From Pseudomonas sp. PDM15 (GTDB lineage Bacteria > Pseudomonadota > Gammaproteobacteria > Pseudomonadales > Pseudomonadaceae): DNA of 64,000 nucleotides. This document shows positions 52,420 to 63,161 of the stretch, piece by piece. The first letter of the stretch is position 1. Each line of letters starts with the position of its first letter. Location: positions 310,001 through 374,000 of the forward strand of contig NZ_JACVAA010000001.1 of NCBI RefSeq assembly GCF_014851565.1, read 5' to 3'. Under the pieces are notes generated by a model. It was given only the letters and a program-made list of their open reading frames with translations. It was not told the origin of the DNA and did not search any database. The position numbers and the translations under genes were made by a program.

Positions 52420-54393
52420 TTAACCACTTTGCCGGGAGGAGGAAAGCAGCCGCGGGTGATACAGACAGGCGCGGTTGCGTTCGCGCTTGGCCTCGTACAT
52501 GGCACTGTCGGCGGCCTTGACCAGGCCTTCCGGGTCGCCGGCGTGATCCGGATAGAGGGCGATGCCGATACTCGGCGTAACAAAATCGATCAGTTGCCCG
52601 TCGAGGCGGGCCGGGCTCTGCAAGACCTCGAGGATGCGCCCGGCCAGCTTGTAAGCGGCCTCGACATTGCCGCCGGGCATCAGCAGGGTGAACTCGTCGC
52701 CGCCCAGGCGGTAGATCCGGTCCGGCTGGCGCATGGTGCCGCGCATGCGCTCGGCGATGCTCACCAGCAACGCATCGCCGATATCGTGGCCGAAGCGGTC
52801 GTTGACCTCCTTGAAGCGGTCCAGGTCCAGATACAGCAGGGCCAGGCGGCTGTCGCTGCGCTGGGCCTGCTCCAGGGCCTGCTTGAGGTGTTCGGTGAAG
52901 GCCTTGCGATTGCCCAGGCCGGTCAGCGGGTCGCGGTAGGCCATGTCCAGCAGCTGGTTCTGGTAGGCCACCTGGTCGCTGATGTCGCGCAGGATGCCGC
53001 GATAACCCGCGAGATTTCCCTGGCTGTCGCTGATCAGGGAGAAGCGCGTCTCGTAGTAGCCCTGGCTGCCGTCGTGGCGGCGCAGCGGCGCGGCGAAGCG
53101 GATGTTCTCGCCACTCGCCAGGGCGCGACTGAACAGCTGGCGGGCGCGCTCGACGTCCTCGTTCTCCAGTACCGTCTCGAATGATTTTTCCAGCAGCGCC
53201 TCCTCGGGGTAGCCGAGCATGCTGCACAGGGCGCGGTTGACCGCAACTATCCGGCCCTTGGGATTCAGCTCGAAGTAGCCGTCCTGGATGGCGTCGAGTA
53301 TCTCGCGGTCGCGGGCTTCGCTCTGCTCCAGGCGTTCGAGCATGCGATTGACCTCCTGGGCCAGTTGACCCAGCTCGTCGCCGCCGCGATCCCCGATGCG
53401 CTGATGGGCCGATTCCGGGCCGATGGCGGCGATCTCCCGATTCATCCGCAGCACCCGGCGCAGGATGCCGAAGTCCAGGCCCAGGTAGATCAGCAGCCAG
53501 GCCACCAGGCCGACGGCGGTGGCCTGGGCGAGGAAGATGGCGATGGCCTTGTGCCCCTCCTGATAGAGGCGGCGCTCGCGGGTCAGCTCCATGCGCAGCT
53601 GTGGCTCGCCCAGGCTGTTGCGGAACAGCAGGTCCAGCTGCTGGCGGTCCTCGTCGAGCACCCGACGCGGGCTGATCTCGATCTGGTTGAGGTTGGTGTT
53701 GCCCAACATGGGCAGCACGCGCCAGCCATCGTTATGCCCCATGGGCGGCAGCAGGCGAAGGGAGCCGTTGACCTGGGTCTGCAGCAGCTCGGCGCGCTCA
53801 CCGTCGATGAAGTGCCCGGCTACCAGGGTGCCCAGGCTCGGCAGCGTGTCCTGGTTGTTGCTGATGCCGCCCATGGCCAGCACCAGCGGTACGCCCTGGA
53901 TCACCACGATCTGCCCGCGCAGGTCCTCGCGGTTGTCCGGATGGCGCAGGCGCTTGATCTGCTCGAGGATCGCATTGCGTAGCGCCCCATGGCTGCGCGG
54001 CCGCTCCTCGCCCAGGGTGAGCATGTCCGGCAGGTCCGGCGGTAGCCACTGCTCGGCGTAGACCTTGTCCTCCAGGTCGAGCAGCAGCATGAAGTCGAAA
54101 TTGATCTGGCGCAGCGCTTCCGGGTCCATGTTGCGGCGCGTGAAGTCCGGGCGTTGACCGAGCATGAATTCGTAGGTGTCGTCCCACTTGGCGTAGCTGA
54201 GCACCAGGTCCAGGTTGCGCTTGAGGTTGTTGTCGAGCAGCGCCTGCAGGCGCTTGGCCTCGGCATCGAGCAGGGCTGCGTCCTGGCGGTCGAAGCGGCT
54301 GAGGATCAGGCTCTGCGACAGCAGATAGGCGAAGCCCAGCGCGAGTAGCAGCAGCGGGGCGAACAGCCAGAACAGACGTTTGCGCAGAGTCAT
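52420..54393 (-). CDS. Membrane sensor diguanylate cyclase: CHASE4-like-HAMP-PAS-GGDEF
   Basis: A 657-residue protein. TM1 is about residues 7-25, a periplasmic CHASE4-like sensor spans about 50-270, TM2 is near 280-300, then HAMP, a PAS domain (DAIQDGYFELNPKGRIVAVNRAL) and the cyclase. GGDEF is intact (about 564-568) and RQPD five residues before it is an RxxD product-inhibition site. There is no EAL domain, so it should only make c-di-GMP. The open frame starts 45 codons earlier, but MTLRKRLFWLF at 54393 is the natural N-terminus ahead of TM1. It is divergent from trxB. Confidence 0.92.
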   Translation of the reverse strand: MTLRKRLFWLFAPLLLLALGFAYLLSQSLILSRFDRQDAALLDAEAKRLQALLDNNLKRNLDLVLSYAKWDDTYEFMLGQRPDFTRRNMDPEALRQINFDFMLLLDLEDKVYAEQWLPPDLPDMLTLGEERPRSHGALRNAILEQIKRLRHPDNREDLRGQIVVIQGVPLVLAMGGISNNQDTLPSLGTLVAGHFIDGERAELLQTQVNGSLRLLPPMGHNDGWRVLPMLGNTNLNQIEISPRRVLDEDRQQLDLLFRNSLGEPQLRMELTRERRLYQEGHKAIAIFLAQATAVGLVAWLLIYLGLDFGILRRVLRMNREIAAIGPESAHQRIGDRGGDELGQLAQEVNRMLERLEQSEARDREILDAIQDGYFELNPKGRIVAVNRALCSMLGYPEEALLEKSFETVLENEDVERARQLFSRALASGENIRFAAPLRRHDGSQGYYETRFSLISDSQGNLAGYRGILRDISDQVAYQNQLLDMAYRDPLTGLGNRKAFTEHLKQALEQAQRSDSRLALLYLDLDRFKEVNDRFGHDIGDALLVSIAERMRGTMRQPDRIYRLGGDEFTLLMPGGNVEAAYKLAGRILEVLQSPARLDGQLIDFVTPSIGIALYPDHAGDPEGLVKAADSAMYEAKRERNRACLYHPRLLSSSRQSG

Positions 54394-54457
54394 GCCGGGC
54401 AGCCTGGATGAGGGTGAACCGAGTATAGCCAAGGGGGCGGTTGCCTCTGGCGCATAG

Positions 54458-55600
<1,143 letters not shown>

Positions 55601-55619
55601 TGTGTGCTGGGTACAGGAG

Positions 55620-57050
55620 TCAGCCGCTGCGGCTTTCCTCTGCAGACCATTGGCGGCAGCGCTCGAACAGTCCTTCCTCCTGCCACACATTGGCCAATGG
55701 AGCATCTTGAATACGTGAGATAAGGCTTCTGGTCTTATTCACGTCGCCCGCCAGGCAGGAAAAATAGGCGAAGTTGTTGATGTTCCACTGATCGGGGTAC
55801 TGAGCCAAGACATCGTTGATGGCGTCGCTCATCTTTCCCCAGGTTACCGCCGACTCGGTAAACAGCCGGCTGCCATAGTAACGCTGCGATGCGTACCAAT
55901 AGACCCTCGCATACATGCCGCGGCCATCCTTTTCCGCGGTGTAGGTAATCGCCCTGTTGGCAAAGTCCTCGATCTGCTTATCACCACCGCGCCAGCGAGG
56001 CGAGTGATAGTCGAATGCCACGAAGTACATCTGGTAGTAGTACGGGAATTTGCTAAATCCTTCTTTCTCCAGTGCCAGGAACTTCTCTTCTTCCCAGTTG
56101 TGCGCTGTGGCGACCAGGAACATGGCCTCGTACCAACGAGGGTCGCTCGAGGCGAAGCTCTTGCTTTCCTCTAGCACCTTCTGGGCACGTTCGATGTAGT
56201 GGTTGAAGAGCCAGTTTTTCAGGAAGTCTGCTTTGGAGTTGTCGGAGCGATATTGCCAGGCGTGCTGGATAAGAAATTTGGCGTAGGTGACCTGGGCTGC
56301 TGCAGAGTCCGGTCGAGCCTCGATCCAGGCCTTGGCTTTCTCTTCAAGGCCATCCCAGGATTGGTCCTCGTAGGCTCGGCGGTTTGCGAAACCCATGATG
56401 CCGGTGTCGAACAGCGTCAAATACCAGAGGCCGCTAGACGTACGGCGAGCATTCTCCAGGTAGTCCTTGGCGTCCTTGTCCAGTGCGTCAAATTCATCAT
56501 ATTCGAACAACATGGCCGATTTGGATTCCAGGGACTCACGCAGCTCCAGTTCTGAGAGTTCGCTGGGGCTAGTTTCAGTCCAAGAGCCAAACAAGTCGTC
56601 GCGGGAGTGGGTGTAGATGGTGCCACCGTCATTGGTGCCCAGAGTGATTACGGCCCAGTACTTGTTTTGCTTGTCTCTAGGCGCATCCAGCGCGCTACTG
56701 AGCGGTTTGTCGATGCGCAGGCTTTCATTAGGCGCCAGGATCTTGTTGACCATGACTGGAGTGCCTGTTTTGACAATGTCCCAAGCACCATCGGGTTTGC
56801 GATAGGCAAAGTCGAGCCTTATGTAGTCGACCCACTTCTTGGTTTGATGCTTGGGATTGTTCTTGATGGTGAGGCTGGTGGTGCGGATTTCCAGTCGCTC
56901 ATCGCTTTGCGAAGCTTGCCCCGCCGCGTCCAGTTGGAAGGCCCACTGCTCTGGGGACTGCTCGAAGGAGAACTCAAGTTGCTCGGCATGCAGGTACGAG
57001 TTGCTCAAGGCGAGAAGAAAAGCGGCGGCTGAGGCCAAGATTCCTTTCAT
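55620..57050 (-). CDS. Unknown secreted protein (inserted beside trxB)
   Basis: A 476-residue protein with a clear signal peptide (about 1-22, ending YLHA) and no other membrane segment or lipobox, so periplasmic or released. The first 130 residues look like a beta domain (LEFSFEQSPEQWAFQLDAAG); the rest is helical and rich in Trp, Tyr and Phe, with repeat-like WYEAMFLVATAHNWEEEKF, FPYYYQMYFVAFDYHSPRW and YARVYWYASQRYYGSRLF, as in TPR-like or DUF4034-like proteins. I do not recognise a function. Codon use is poorer in GC than the neighbours. It is enclosed by two copies of the trxB 3' end, which marks it as inserted. Confidence 0.75.
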   Translation of the reverse strand: MKGILASAAAFLLALSNSYLHAEQLEFSFEQSPEQWAFQLDAAGQASQSDERLEIRTTSLTIKNNPKHQTKKWVDYIRLDFAYRKPDGAWDIVKTGTPVMVNKILAPNESLRIDKPLSSALDAPRDKQNKYWAVITLGTNDGGTIYTHSRDDLFGSWTETSPSELSELELRESLESKSAMLFEYDEFDALDKDAKDYLENARRTSSGLWYLTLFDTGIMGFANRRAYEDQSWDGLEEKAKAWIEARPDSAAAQVTYAKFLIQHAWQYRSDNSKADFLKNWLFNHYIERAQKVLEESKSFASSDPRWYEAMFLVATAHNWEEEKFLALEKEGFSKFPYYYQMYFVAFDYHSPRWRGGDKQIEDFANRAITYTAEKDGRGMYARVYWYASQRYYGSRLFTESAVTWGKMSDAINDVLAQYPDQWNINNFAYFSCLAGDVNKTRSLISRIQDAPLANVWQEEGLFERCRQWSAEESRSG

Positions 57051-57200
57051 GACTACTGAATTCCTAGGGTAGTTTGCCGCGTTATCCTACCTGTTCTCTA
57101 GAGATAGCCAAACCGCTTGATCAGCTTTCAGGTATTCGGCAGCTGCGATCGGAATTTGCATCCTGCGGGAGCCAGCGGTAAGCGTCTTTATCAGGGTGCC

Positions 57201-57290
57201 GCTGCATGGCGGCGCTGGATGTGGAGCGTTATCTCGACTCGATCTGAGCACGCTCAGTCCATGAAAAAGCCCCGCGATGCGGGGCTTTTT
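57201..57290 (+). repeat. Duplicate of trxB 3' end plus terminator, copy 2
   Basis: From GCTGCATGGCGGCGCTGG on, this copies the trxB C-terminal coding end, the stop and the terminator at 55509-55600. No trxB body precedes it, so it is a remnant. With copy 1 it frames a 1.6-kb insert. Confidence 0.85.
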
Positions 57291-57291
57291 C
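57263..57291. terminator. Terminator in the duplicated segment, now after napC
   Basis: GAAAAAGCCCCGC-GAT-GCGGGGCTTTTTC. On the minus strand it lies 13 bp past the napC stop and should end the nap operon. Confidence 0.88.
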
Positions 57292-57303
57292 GTTCCTGCC
57301 GGC

Positions 57304-57903
57304 TCACTCCCAGCCTTTCACCCCGCTCATGTCCGGCAGGTGGTGGGCGATGCCCTTGTGGCAGTCGATGCAGGTGGCGTCGCCGGAAGCGAGCGCGGTG
57401 GAGTGCATCTGCCGTGCCCGTTGGCCCTGGCGGGTGAAGTCCATGAACTCGAAGTTGTGGCAGTTGCGGCATTCCAGCGAGTCGTTGGCCTTGAGCCGGG
57501 CCCATTCGTGCTCGGCCAGCTCGCGCCTGTGTTCGAGGAACTTGTCGCGGGTGTTGATGGTGCCGAAGATCTTGCCCCATACCTCCTTGGAGGCCTGCAT
57601 CTTGCGCGCGATCTTGTCGGTCCACTGGTGTGGCACGTGGCAGTCCGGGCAGGTGGCGCGCACGCCGGAGCGGTTGGTGTAGTGGATGGTGTCCTTCAGC
57701 TCCACGTACACGTTGTCGCGCATCTCGTGGCAGGAAATGCAGAAGGCCTCGGTGTTGGTGGCTTCCAGGGCGGTGTTGAAGCCGCCCCAGAAGACGATGC
57801 CGGCGATGAAGCCGGACAGGGTCAGGAAGCCCAGGCTGTAGTGCACGCTGGGTTTGCGCAGGACATGCCAGTAGCCCAGCAGCCAGGCGATCAATGCTTT
57901 CAT
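57304..57903 (-). CDS. napC: NapC/NirT-type tetraheme cytochrome c
   Basis: A 199-residue protein with one N-terminal membrane anchor (about 17-40) and four CxxCH haem sites: CISCH, CPDCH, CRNCH and CIDCH. It oxidises quinol in the inner membrane and passes electrons to the NapAB complex in the periplasm. It is last in the nap operon, 9 bp after napB. Length and spacing fit NapC exactly. Confidence 0.96.
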   Translation of the reverse strand: MKALIAWLLGYWHVLRKPSVHYSLGFLTLSGFIAGIVFWGGFNTALEATNTEAFCISCHEMRDNVYVELKDTIHYTNRSGVRATCPDCHVPHQWTDKIARKMQASKEVWGKIFGTINTRDKFLEHRRELAEHEWARLKANDSLECRNCHNFEFMDFTRQGQRARQMHSTALASGDATCIDCHKGIAHHLPDMSGVKGWE

Positions 57904-57912
57904 ATCGCCTCC

Positions 57913-58401
57913 TCAGGGCTTGTCGGCGGTGCCCGCGGCTTTGCGCTGGAGCAACTGGTCGATATTCTCGAAGTCGTTTCCGACCAGGGGTTGCACCTCC
58001 TTCTGCGCCACGTGGCACTGGGTGCAGAAGTAGCGGCGTGGCGCCACGGCCGCCAGGGGCTGGCCGTCGCGGTCCATGTAGTGGGTGATGCTGATCATCG
58101 GCGCCTGGGTGCGCTCGCTGCTGGCCCGGCTGTGACAGGTCAGGCACTTGTTGCTGTTGGTGTCGATCAGATAGCCGCGAATGCTGTGCGGAATGGTCGG
58201 CGGCTGCTCGGGATAGTTGCGCTCGCGGCGCAGGTCCTTGTTCTCGTCGTTGGGCAGTACCGGGGTTGGCAGCTCCTCGGCGATGGTGCCGCCGGGGCGA
58301 CGACCGTCCGGCGCCGGGGCGTTGAGCGGGTAGGCGAGGTCCTCGGCCAGCAGCGGCAGGCTGCACAACACGGCCAGGAGCGCGATGGTCATGCGTTTCA
58401 T
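57913..58401 (-). CDS. napB: Periplasmic nitrate reductase diheme subunit
   Basis: A 162-residue exported cytochrome. A signal peptide (about 1-19) is followed by two haem sites, CLTCH and CTQCH, and the NapB-typical PPTIPHSIRGYLIDTNSNKC region. It transfers electrons from NapC to NapA. The start is 10 bp after the napA stop. Confidence 0.96.
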   Translation of the reverse strand: MKRMTIALLAVLCSLPLLAEDLAYPLNAPAPDGRRPGGTIAEELPTPVLPNDENKDLRRERNYPEQPPTIPHSIRGYLIDTNSNKCLTCHSRASSERTQAPMISITHYMDRDGQPLAAVAPRRYFCTQCHVAQKEVQPLVGNDFENIDQLLQRKAAGTADKP

Positions 58402-58411
58402 GGCTGTCTCC

Positions 58412-60916
58412 TCAGGCCAGGCTGATCAGTTCGATGCGCACCGCGCACTTCTTGTAGTCGGTCTGCTTGGAAATCGGGTCGGTGGCGTCCAGGGTGACCT
58501 TGTTGATCAGCTTGTTGGCATCGAAGAAGGGTACGAACACCAGGCCCTGCGGCGGCTTGTTGCGCCCGCGGGTCTCGACCCTGGCACGCATCTCGCCGCG
58601 CCGGCTGATCACCTTCACCTCGCTGCCGCGGCGCAGCTTGAGCTGCTGGGCGTCGTCGGGGTGCATGTAGACCAGGGCGTCGGGCACCGCCTTGTACAGC
58701 TCGGGCACCCGCGCGGTCATGCTGCCGGTGTGCCAGTGTTCGAGCACTCGGCCGGTGCTCAGCCAGAACGGGAAGTCCTTGTCCGGCGCCTCGGCTGGCG
58801 GCTCGTAGGGCAGGGCGAAGATGATCGCCTTCTTGTCGGGGTAGCCGTAGAACTGCACGCCGCTGCCCTTGGCCACGTAGGGGTCGTGGCCCTCGCGGTA
58901 GCGCCAGCGGGTTTCCTGGCCTTCCACCACCGGCCAACGCAGGCCGCGAGCCTCGTGGTAGGCGTCGAACGGCGCCAGGTCATGTCCGTGGCCACGGCCG
59001 AAGGCGGCGTACTCCTCGAACAGGCCCTTCTGGATATAGAAGCCGAAGGCCTCGGCCTCGGCGTTGGCGTAGCCCTTGGCTATCTCGTCATTGGCGTAGG
59101 CGTCGACCTGGCCGTTCTTGTACAGCACCTCGAACAGGGTCTTGCCCTTCAGTTCAGGGGCCTTGGCCAGCAGTTCGGCCGGCCACACCTCGTCGGTGGT
59201 GAAGCGCTTGGAGAACTCCACCAGCTGCCACAGGTCGGAGCGCGCCTGGCCCGGCGCCTTGACCAACTGATGCCAGAACTGGGTACGCCGCTCGGCGTTG
59301 CCGTAGGCGCCTTCCTTCTCCACCCACATGGCGCTGGGCAGGATCAGGTCGGCGGCCTGGGCCGAGACGGTGGGGTAGACGTCCGAGACGATCACGAAGT
59401 TGTCCGGGTTGCGCCAGCCCGGCAACACCTCGCCCATGATGTTGGGCCCGGCCTGCATGTTGTTGCTGACCTGGGTCCAGTACACGTTGAGCACGCCGTC
59501 CTTGAGCATGCGGCTCTGCTGCACGGCGTGGAAACCGGGCTTCTCCTGGATGGTGCCGGCCGGCAGCTTCCAGATCTTCTCGGCGGTAGCGCGGTGTTTC
59601 GGGTTGGCCACCAGCATGTCGGCAGGCAGGCGATGGGAGAAGGTGCCGACCTCGCGGGCGGTGCCGCAGGCCGAAGGCTGGCCGGTGAGGGAGAAGGGGC
59701 TGTTGCCCGGCTCGCTGATCTTCCCGGTGAGCAGGTGGATGTTGTAGATCAGGTTGTTGGCCCACACCCCGCGGGTGTGCTGGTTGAAACCCATGGTCCA
59801 GAACGACATGACCTTGCGCTTGGGGTCGGCGTACATCTCGGCCAGCTTCTGCAGGCGTTCGGCGCTGACCCCGGACTCCTCGGCCGCGCGCTCCAGGCTG
59901 TAGGGTTTGACGTACTCGGCGAACTGCTCGAAGGAGATGTCGGTCCAGGTGTTGGCCTTGTCGGCGTTCTTCGCCTTCTGCTCCAGCGGGTCGGTGGGGC
60001 GCAGGCCGTAGCCGATGTCCTCGGCGCCGTGGGCGAACTTCACGTGCTTGCCGATGAAGTCCTTGTTCACCGCGCCGCTCTGGATGATGTGGTTGGCGAT
60101 GTAGTTGAGGATGATCAGGTCGGTCTGTGGCTTGAACACCATGGGGATGTCGGCCAGGTCGAAGCTGCGGTGCTCGAAGGTGGACAGTACGGCGACCTTG
60201 ACCTGCGGCGCGCTGAGCCGGCGGTCGGTAACGCGCGACCACAGTACCGGGTGCATCTCGGCCATGTTCGAGCCCCACAGCACGAAGGTGTCGGTGGCCT
60301 CGATGTCGTCGTAGCAGCCCATCGGCTCGTCCATGCCGAAGGTGCGCATGAAGCCCATCACCGCCGAGGCCATGCAGTGGCGTGCGTTGGGGTCGATGTT
60401 GTTGGAGCGGAAGCCGGCCTTCATCAGCTTGTTGGCCGCGTAGCCTTCCCACACCGTCCACTGGCCGGAGCCGAACATACCGACCGATTCCGGGCCTTTG
60501 GCCTTGATCGAGGCCTTGAACTTCTCGGCCATGATGTCGAAGGCCTGGTCCCAGGTGATGGCCTGGAATTCGCCCTGCTTGTCGTACTTGCCGTCCTTCA
60601 TGCGCAGCAGCGGCTCGGTCAGGCGGTCGCTGCCGTACATGATCTTCGACAGGAAGTAGCCCTTCACGCAGTTGATGCCGCGGTTGACCTCGGCCTTGAT
60701 GTCGCCATGGGTAGCGACCACCTTGCCGTCACGGGTGGCGACCATCACGCTGCAGCCGGTGCCGCAGAAGCGGCAGGGCGCCTTGTTCCAGTCCAGGCGG
60801 GTCATGTCCGCCTCGGTGACCAGGTTGCTGGCGCTGCTGAAGATCGGCAGGCCGACGGCGGCCGCGGCGATGGCGGCGGCGTTGGCCTTGGCGAATTCAC
60901 GTCTGCTCAGTTTCAT
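58412..60916 (-). CDS. napA: Periplasmic nitrate reductase catalytic subunit
   Basis: An 834-residue molybdoenzyme reducing nitrate to nitrite in the periplasm. The Tat signal is SRREFAK near the N-terminus. The [4Fe-4S] ligands are C48, C51, C55 and C83 ([10 protein letters not shown] and NRGINCVKG). Cys181 in ARHCMAS is the molybdenum ligand, which binds bis-MGD. Length is standard. It follows napD by 24 bp; NapD is the chaperone for its Tat signal. In Pseudomonas Nap serves aerobic or redox-balancing nitrate reduction and anaerobic denitrification. Confidence 0.98.
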   Translation of the reverse strand: MKLSRREFAKANAAAIAAAAVGLPIFSSASNLVTEADMTRLDWNKAPCRFCGTGCSVMVATRDGKVVATHGDIKAEVNRGINCVKGYFLSKIMYGSDRLTEPLLRMKDGKYDKQGEFQAITWDQAFDIMAEKFKASIKAKGPESVGMFGSGQWTVWEGYAANKLMKAGFRSNNIDPNARHCMASAVMGFMRTFGMDEPMGCYDDIEATDTFVLWGSNMAEMHPVLWSRVTDRRLSAPQVKVAVLSTFEHRSFDLADIPMVFKPQTDLIILNYIANHIIQSGAVNKDFIGKHVKFAHGAEDIGYGLRPTDPLEQKAKNADKANTWTDISFEQFAEYVKPYSLERAAEESGVSAERLQKLAEMYADPKRKVMSFWTMGFNQHTRGVWANNLIYNIHLLTGKISEPGNSPFSLTGQPSACGTAREVGTFSHRLPADMLVANPKHRATAEKIWKLPAGTIQEKPGFHAVQQSRMLKDGVLNVYWTQVSNNMQAGPNIMGEVLPGWRNPDNFVIVSDVYPTVSAQAADLILPSAMWVEKEGAYGNAERRTQFWHQLVKAPGQARSDLWQLVEFSKRFTTDEVWPAELLAKAPELKGKTLFEVLYKNGQVDAYANDEIAKGYANAEAEAFGFYIQKGLFEEYAAFGRGHGHDLAPFDAYHEARGLRWPVVEGQETRWRYREGHDPYVAKGSGVQFYGYPDKKAIIFALPYEPPAEAPDKDFPFWLSTGRVLEHWHTGSMTARVPELYKAVPDALVYMHPDDAQQLKLRRGSEVKVISRRGEMRARVETRGRNKPPQGLVFVPFFDANKLINKVTLDATDPISKQTDYKKCAVRIELISLA

Positions 60917-60940
60917 CAGGCATCTCCGATGCTGTGCCCT

Positions 60941-61207
60941 TCACGGATGGGCGGGCGAGTCCTGTTCTTCGAGGACTTCGTGGTAGACCAATACTGCGTT
61001 GAGCACGCCTGGCAGGTTCTGGATGGCGTCGAGGATGGCGAGAATCTGTGCCTCGTCCTCCGCTTCGAGCACGACGACCAACTTGCCCTGGGGACTTTCC
61101 TGATGCAGTTCGAGGCCGGGCAGCTGGCGCAGGTTGGCCTTCACCGCCGCCAACAGGGCGGGTTGGGTATGTACGATCAGGCTGGCGATCTGAATGCTGT
61201 CTGGCAC
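60941..61207 (-). CDS. napD: NapD maturation chaperone
   Basis: An 88-residue cytosolic protein with the NapD pattern (IASLIVHTQPALLAAVKANLRQLPGLELH, then ILDAIQNLPGVLNAVLVYH). It binds the Tat signal of NapA until its cofactors are in place. It is second in the operon, after napE. Confidence 0.93.
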   Translation of the reverse strand: MPDSIQIASLIVHTQPALLAAVKANLRQLPGLELHQESPQGKLVVVLEAEDEAQILAILDAIQNLPGVLNAVLVYHEVLEEQDSPAHP

Positions 61208-61246
61208 TGCCTGGACTCCGGGGCGCGTTGATCTCTGGGGGGAGCG

Positions 61247-61414
61247 CTACACGGGAGGGCCGGGCGGGCCGGCGAACAGCTGGTACATCCAGACGAGGAA
61301 GCCGTAGCCGCCAACGACGGCCACGGAGAGGAGGGGGAACAGGCAAACCACAAGGAACAGGAACAACCGGGTTTCCTTGCCTTTGCTGTCGTCAGACTTG
61401 ATTTCGGCGGTCAT
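61247..61414 (-). CDS. napE: NapE small membrane protein
   Basis: An ATG at 61412-61414 opens a 55-codon frame that ends in TAG at 61247-61249. The product has a charged start (TAEIKSDDSKGKETRLF), one long hydrophobic helix of about 25 residues, and ends in GPPGPPV. Size, position at the head of the nap genes and the KGKETRLFLFLVVCLFP run match NapE, an inner-membrane protein of unknown role. AAGGAG lies at 61425-61430. napD begins 39 bp downstream. No napF, napG or napH gene follows. Confidence 0.85.
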   Translation of the reverse strand: MTAEIKSDDSKGKETRLFLFLVVCLFPLLSVAVVGGYGFLVWMYQLFAGPPGPPV

Positions 61415-61530
61415 GGCGACGCATCTCCTTCTACGACAGCATCAGCCTAGACCAAGAAGCTGAAATGGCACTACTCAATGTGCGGCTATTGCGCTGCGAC
61501 TTATCGTCCCGGCCGGGGTGCGCGCAAGGG

Positions 61531-61929
61531 CTAGCTGCCCAGCAGGTCGTGGGAGTCGAGCAGGCGGTAGGCGATTTCCGGTTGGCGTTCCAGGCCGCGG
61601 CGGATGGCGGCGGGAATCGCCTGGCGGGTCTTGCGGCACAGGCCCGGCAGCGGACCGATGGTGATGGCGATTCCGCGCATGCTGCGTACTTCATTGAGGC
61701 CCGGCACCACTTCCACACGAATGCCGAGCTGTTCGTACATGCGCTGCTGCATGTGCCGCAGGTCGTCCAGGCTCTTGAGGTTCTCCAGGCGCTCCAGCAG
61801 GCGCTGCTCCTCGTTGCGGGTCAGCAGCAGGATGCGCACGTCGCTGCCGGGGCTGTCCAGCAGCCGCTCGCGCTCGCAGTCGCAGGCGCCGGGTGGGCAG
61901 GGTTGGCGGAGCTGGGGTGGGGATGACAT
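61531..61929 (-). CDS. Hypothetical protein with N-terminal Cys cluster
   Basis: A 132-residue protein with QPCPPGACDCERERLL at residues 9-24 and a later Cys in LCRKTRQAI. The centre is helical (NEEQRLLERLENLKSLDDLRHMQQRMYEQLG). There is no signal or membrane segment. The three N-terminal Cys could bind a metal ion or iron-sulfur cluster, but a fourth ligand in the group is not obvious. I do not recognise a family. It is upstream of napE on the same strand, with 116 bp between, so a nap link is possible but unproven. Confidence 0.65.
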   Translation of the reverse strand: MSSPPQLRQPCPPGACDCERERLLDSPGSDVRILLLTRNEEQRLLERLENLKSLDDLRHMQQRMYEQLGIRVEVVPGLNEVRSMRGIAITIGPLPGLCRKTRQAIPAAIRRGLERQPEIAYRLLDSHDLLGS

Positions 61930-62047
61930 GGGTGTCGATCATAGCCAGCCGGCTTCATGCTTGCCCAGCGGGCATGCCAACCTCCCGTCGGCCTCCGCGA
62001 CCGATCCTCAGGTGGCACGGCGCCACCGCGCGGTTTCAATCCGCCCA

Positions 62048-62073
62048 TGAAAAAGCCCCGTCTGAGCGGGGCT
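62048..62073 (-). terminator. Rho-independent terminator after the XenB-like gene
   Basis: Minus-strand GCCCCG-CTCAGA-CGGGGC followed by TTTTTC, 22 bp past the stop of the XenB-like gene. Confidence 0.85.
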
Positions 62074-62095
62074 TGGTGCATCCGTGACGATGCGC

Positions 62096-63145
62096 TTACA
62101 GGCGTGGGTAGTCGATATAGCCGACCGGGCCCTGGGCATAGAACAGCTCCGGGCGTGCCTCGTTGAGCGGGGCATCCTTGGCCAGGCGCTCGACCAGATC
62201 CGGGTTGGCGATATAGGGCACGCCGAAGGCCACGGCGTCGGCCTTGCCATCTGCCAGCCAGGCGTTGGCCTGATCCTTGGTGAAGCGCTCGTTGGCGATG
62301 ACCAGGCCGCCGAACTGCTCCTTGATGAAGGGCGTCAGGCTGTCCTCGTCCTCACGCTCGCGGGTGCAGATAAAGGCCACGCCACGCTTGCCCAGCTCGC
62401 GAGCCACATAGCCGAAGGTCTCGCGCGGACTGTCGTCGCCCATGTCATGCAGGTCGCGGCGCGGCGACAGGTGCACGCCGACGCGATCGGCGCCCCACAC
62501 CGAGATCGCGGCGTCGGTGACTTCCAGCAGCAGGCGCGCGCGGTTTTCGATGGAGCCGCCGTACTGGTCGCTGCGCTGGTTGGTGCTGCTCTGCAGGAAC
62601 TGGTCGAGCAGGTAGCCGTTGGCGCCGTGGATCTCCACGCCGTCGAAGCCGGCGGCCTTAGCGTTCTCGGCGCCGTGGCGGTAGGACTCGACGATGTCGG
62701 CGATTTCCTCGGTTTCCAGGGCGCGCGGGGTCTCGAAGCCCTTCATTGGGCGCACCAGGCTGACGTGGCCGGCCGGCGCTATGGCGCTAGGGGCGACCGG
62801 CAGTTCGCCGTTCAGGTAGATGGGGTCGGAAATGCGGCCGACGTGCCACAGCTGCAGGAAGATGCGCCCGCCGTTGGCGTGCACGGCGCGGGTGATGTTG
62901 TGCCAGCCGCGTACCTGATCCTCCGACCAGATGCCGGGGGTGTCCGGGTAGCCCACGCCCATCGGCGTCACCGAGGTGGCCTCGCTGAGGATCAGGCCGG
63001 CCGAGGCGCGCTGCACGTAGTACTCGGCCATCAGCGCGTTGGGCACGCGGCCTTCGTCGGCGCGGCAGCGGGTCAGCGGGGCCATGATGATGCGGTTGGG
63101 CAGCTCCAGGCTGCCGAGCTTGATGGGGTCGAACAGGGTAGTCAT
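62096..63145 (-). CDS. xenB: XenB/NemA-type ene-reductase
   Basis: A 349-residue FMN enzyme, the same length as XenB of P. fluorescens/putida and alike throughout: IKLGSLELPNRIIMAPLTRC, ADEGRVPNALMAEYYVQRAS, IFLQLWHVGRIS, FDGVEIHGANGYLLDQFLQS. It reduces activated alkenes, N-ethylmaleimide, nitroglycerin and nitroaromatics with NAD(P)H. It is cytosolic. It follows the MFS gene by 16 bp, so the two probably form an operon. It belongs to a different branch from the ene-reductase at 28411. Confidence 0.93.
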   Translation of the reverse strand: MTTLFDPIKLGSLELPNRIIMAPLTRCRADEGRVPNALMAEYYVQRASAGLILSEATSVTPMGVGYPDTPGIWSEDQVRGWHNITRAVHANGGRIFLQLWHVGRISDPIYLNGELPVAPSAIAPAGHVSLVRPMKGFETPRALETEEIADIVESYRHGAENAKAAGFDGVEIHGANGYLLDQFLQSSTNQRSDQYGGSIENRARLLLEVTDAAISVWGADRVGVHLSPRRDLHDMGDDSPRETFGYVARELGKRGVAFICTREREDEDSLTPFIKEQFGGLVIANERFTKDQANAWLADGKADAVAFGVPYIANPDLVERLAKDAPLNEARPELFYAQGPVGYIDYPRL

Positions 63146-63161
63146 GGTGCAGCCTCCAGGC

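Noticed and set aside
57117-57437. 106-codon plus-strand frame
   Set aside because: It runs through the duplicated trxB tail out of frame and into napC antisense; no RBS.
58385-61231. 948-codon plus-strand open frame
   Set aside because: It is antisense to the nap genes, which have clear haem, molybdenum and Tat motifs; long antisense frames arise from GC-rich codon bias.
61430-61500. ANR/FNR box before napE
   Set aside because: Minus-strand TTGAG-N4-GCCAT matches only one arm of TTGAT-N4-ATCAA.
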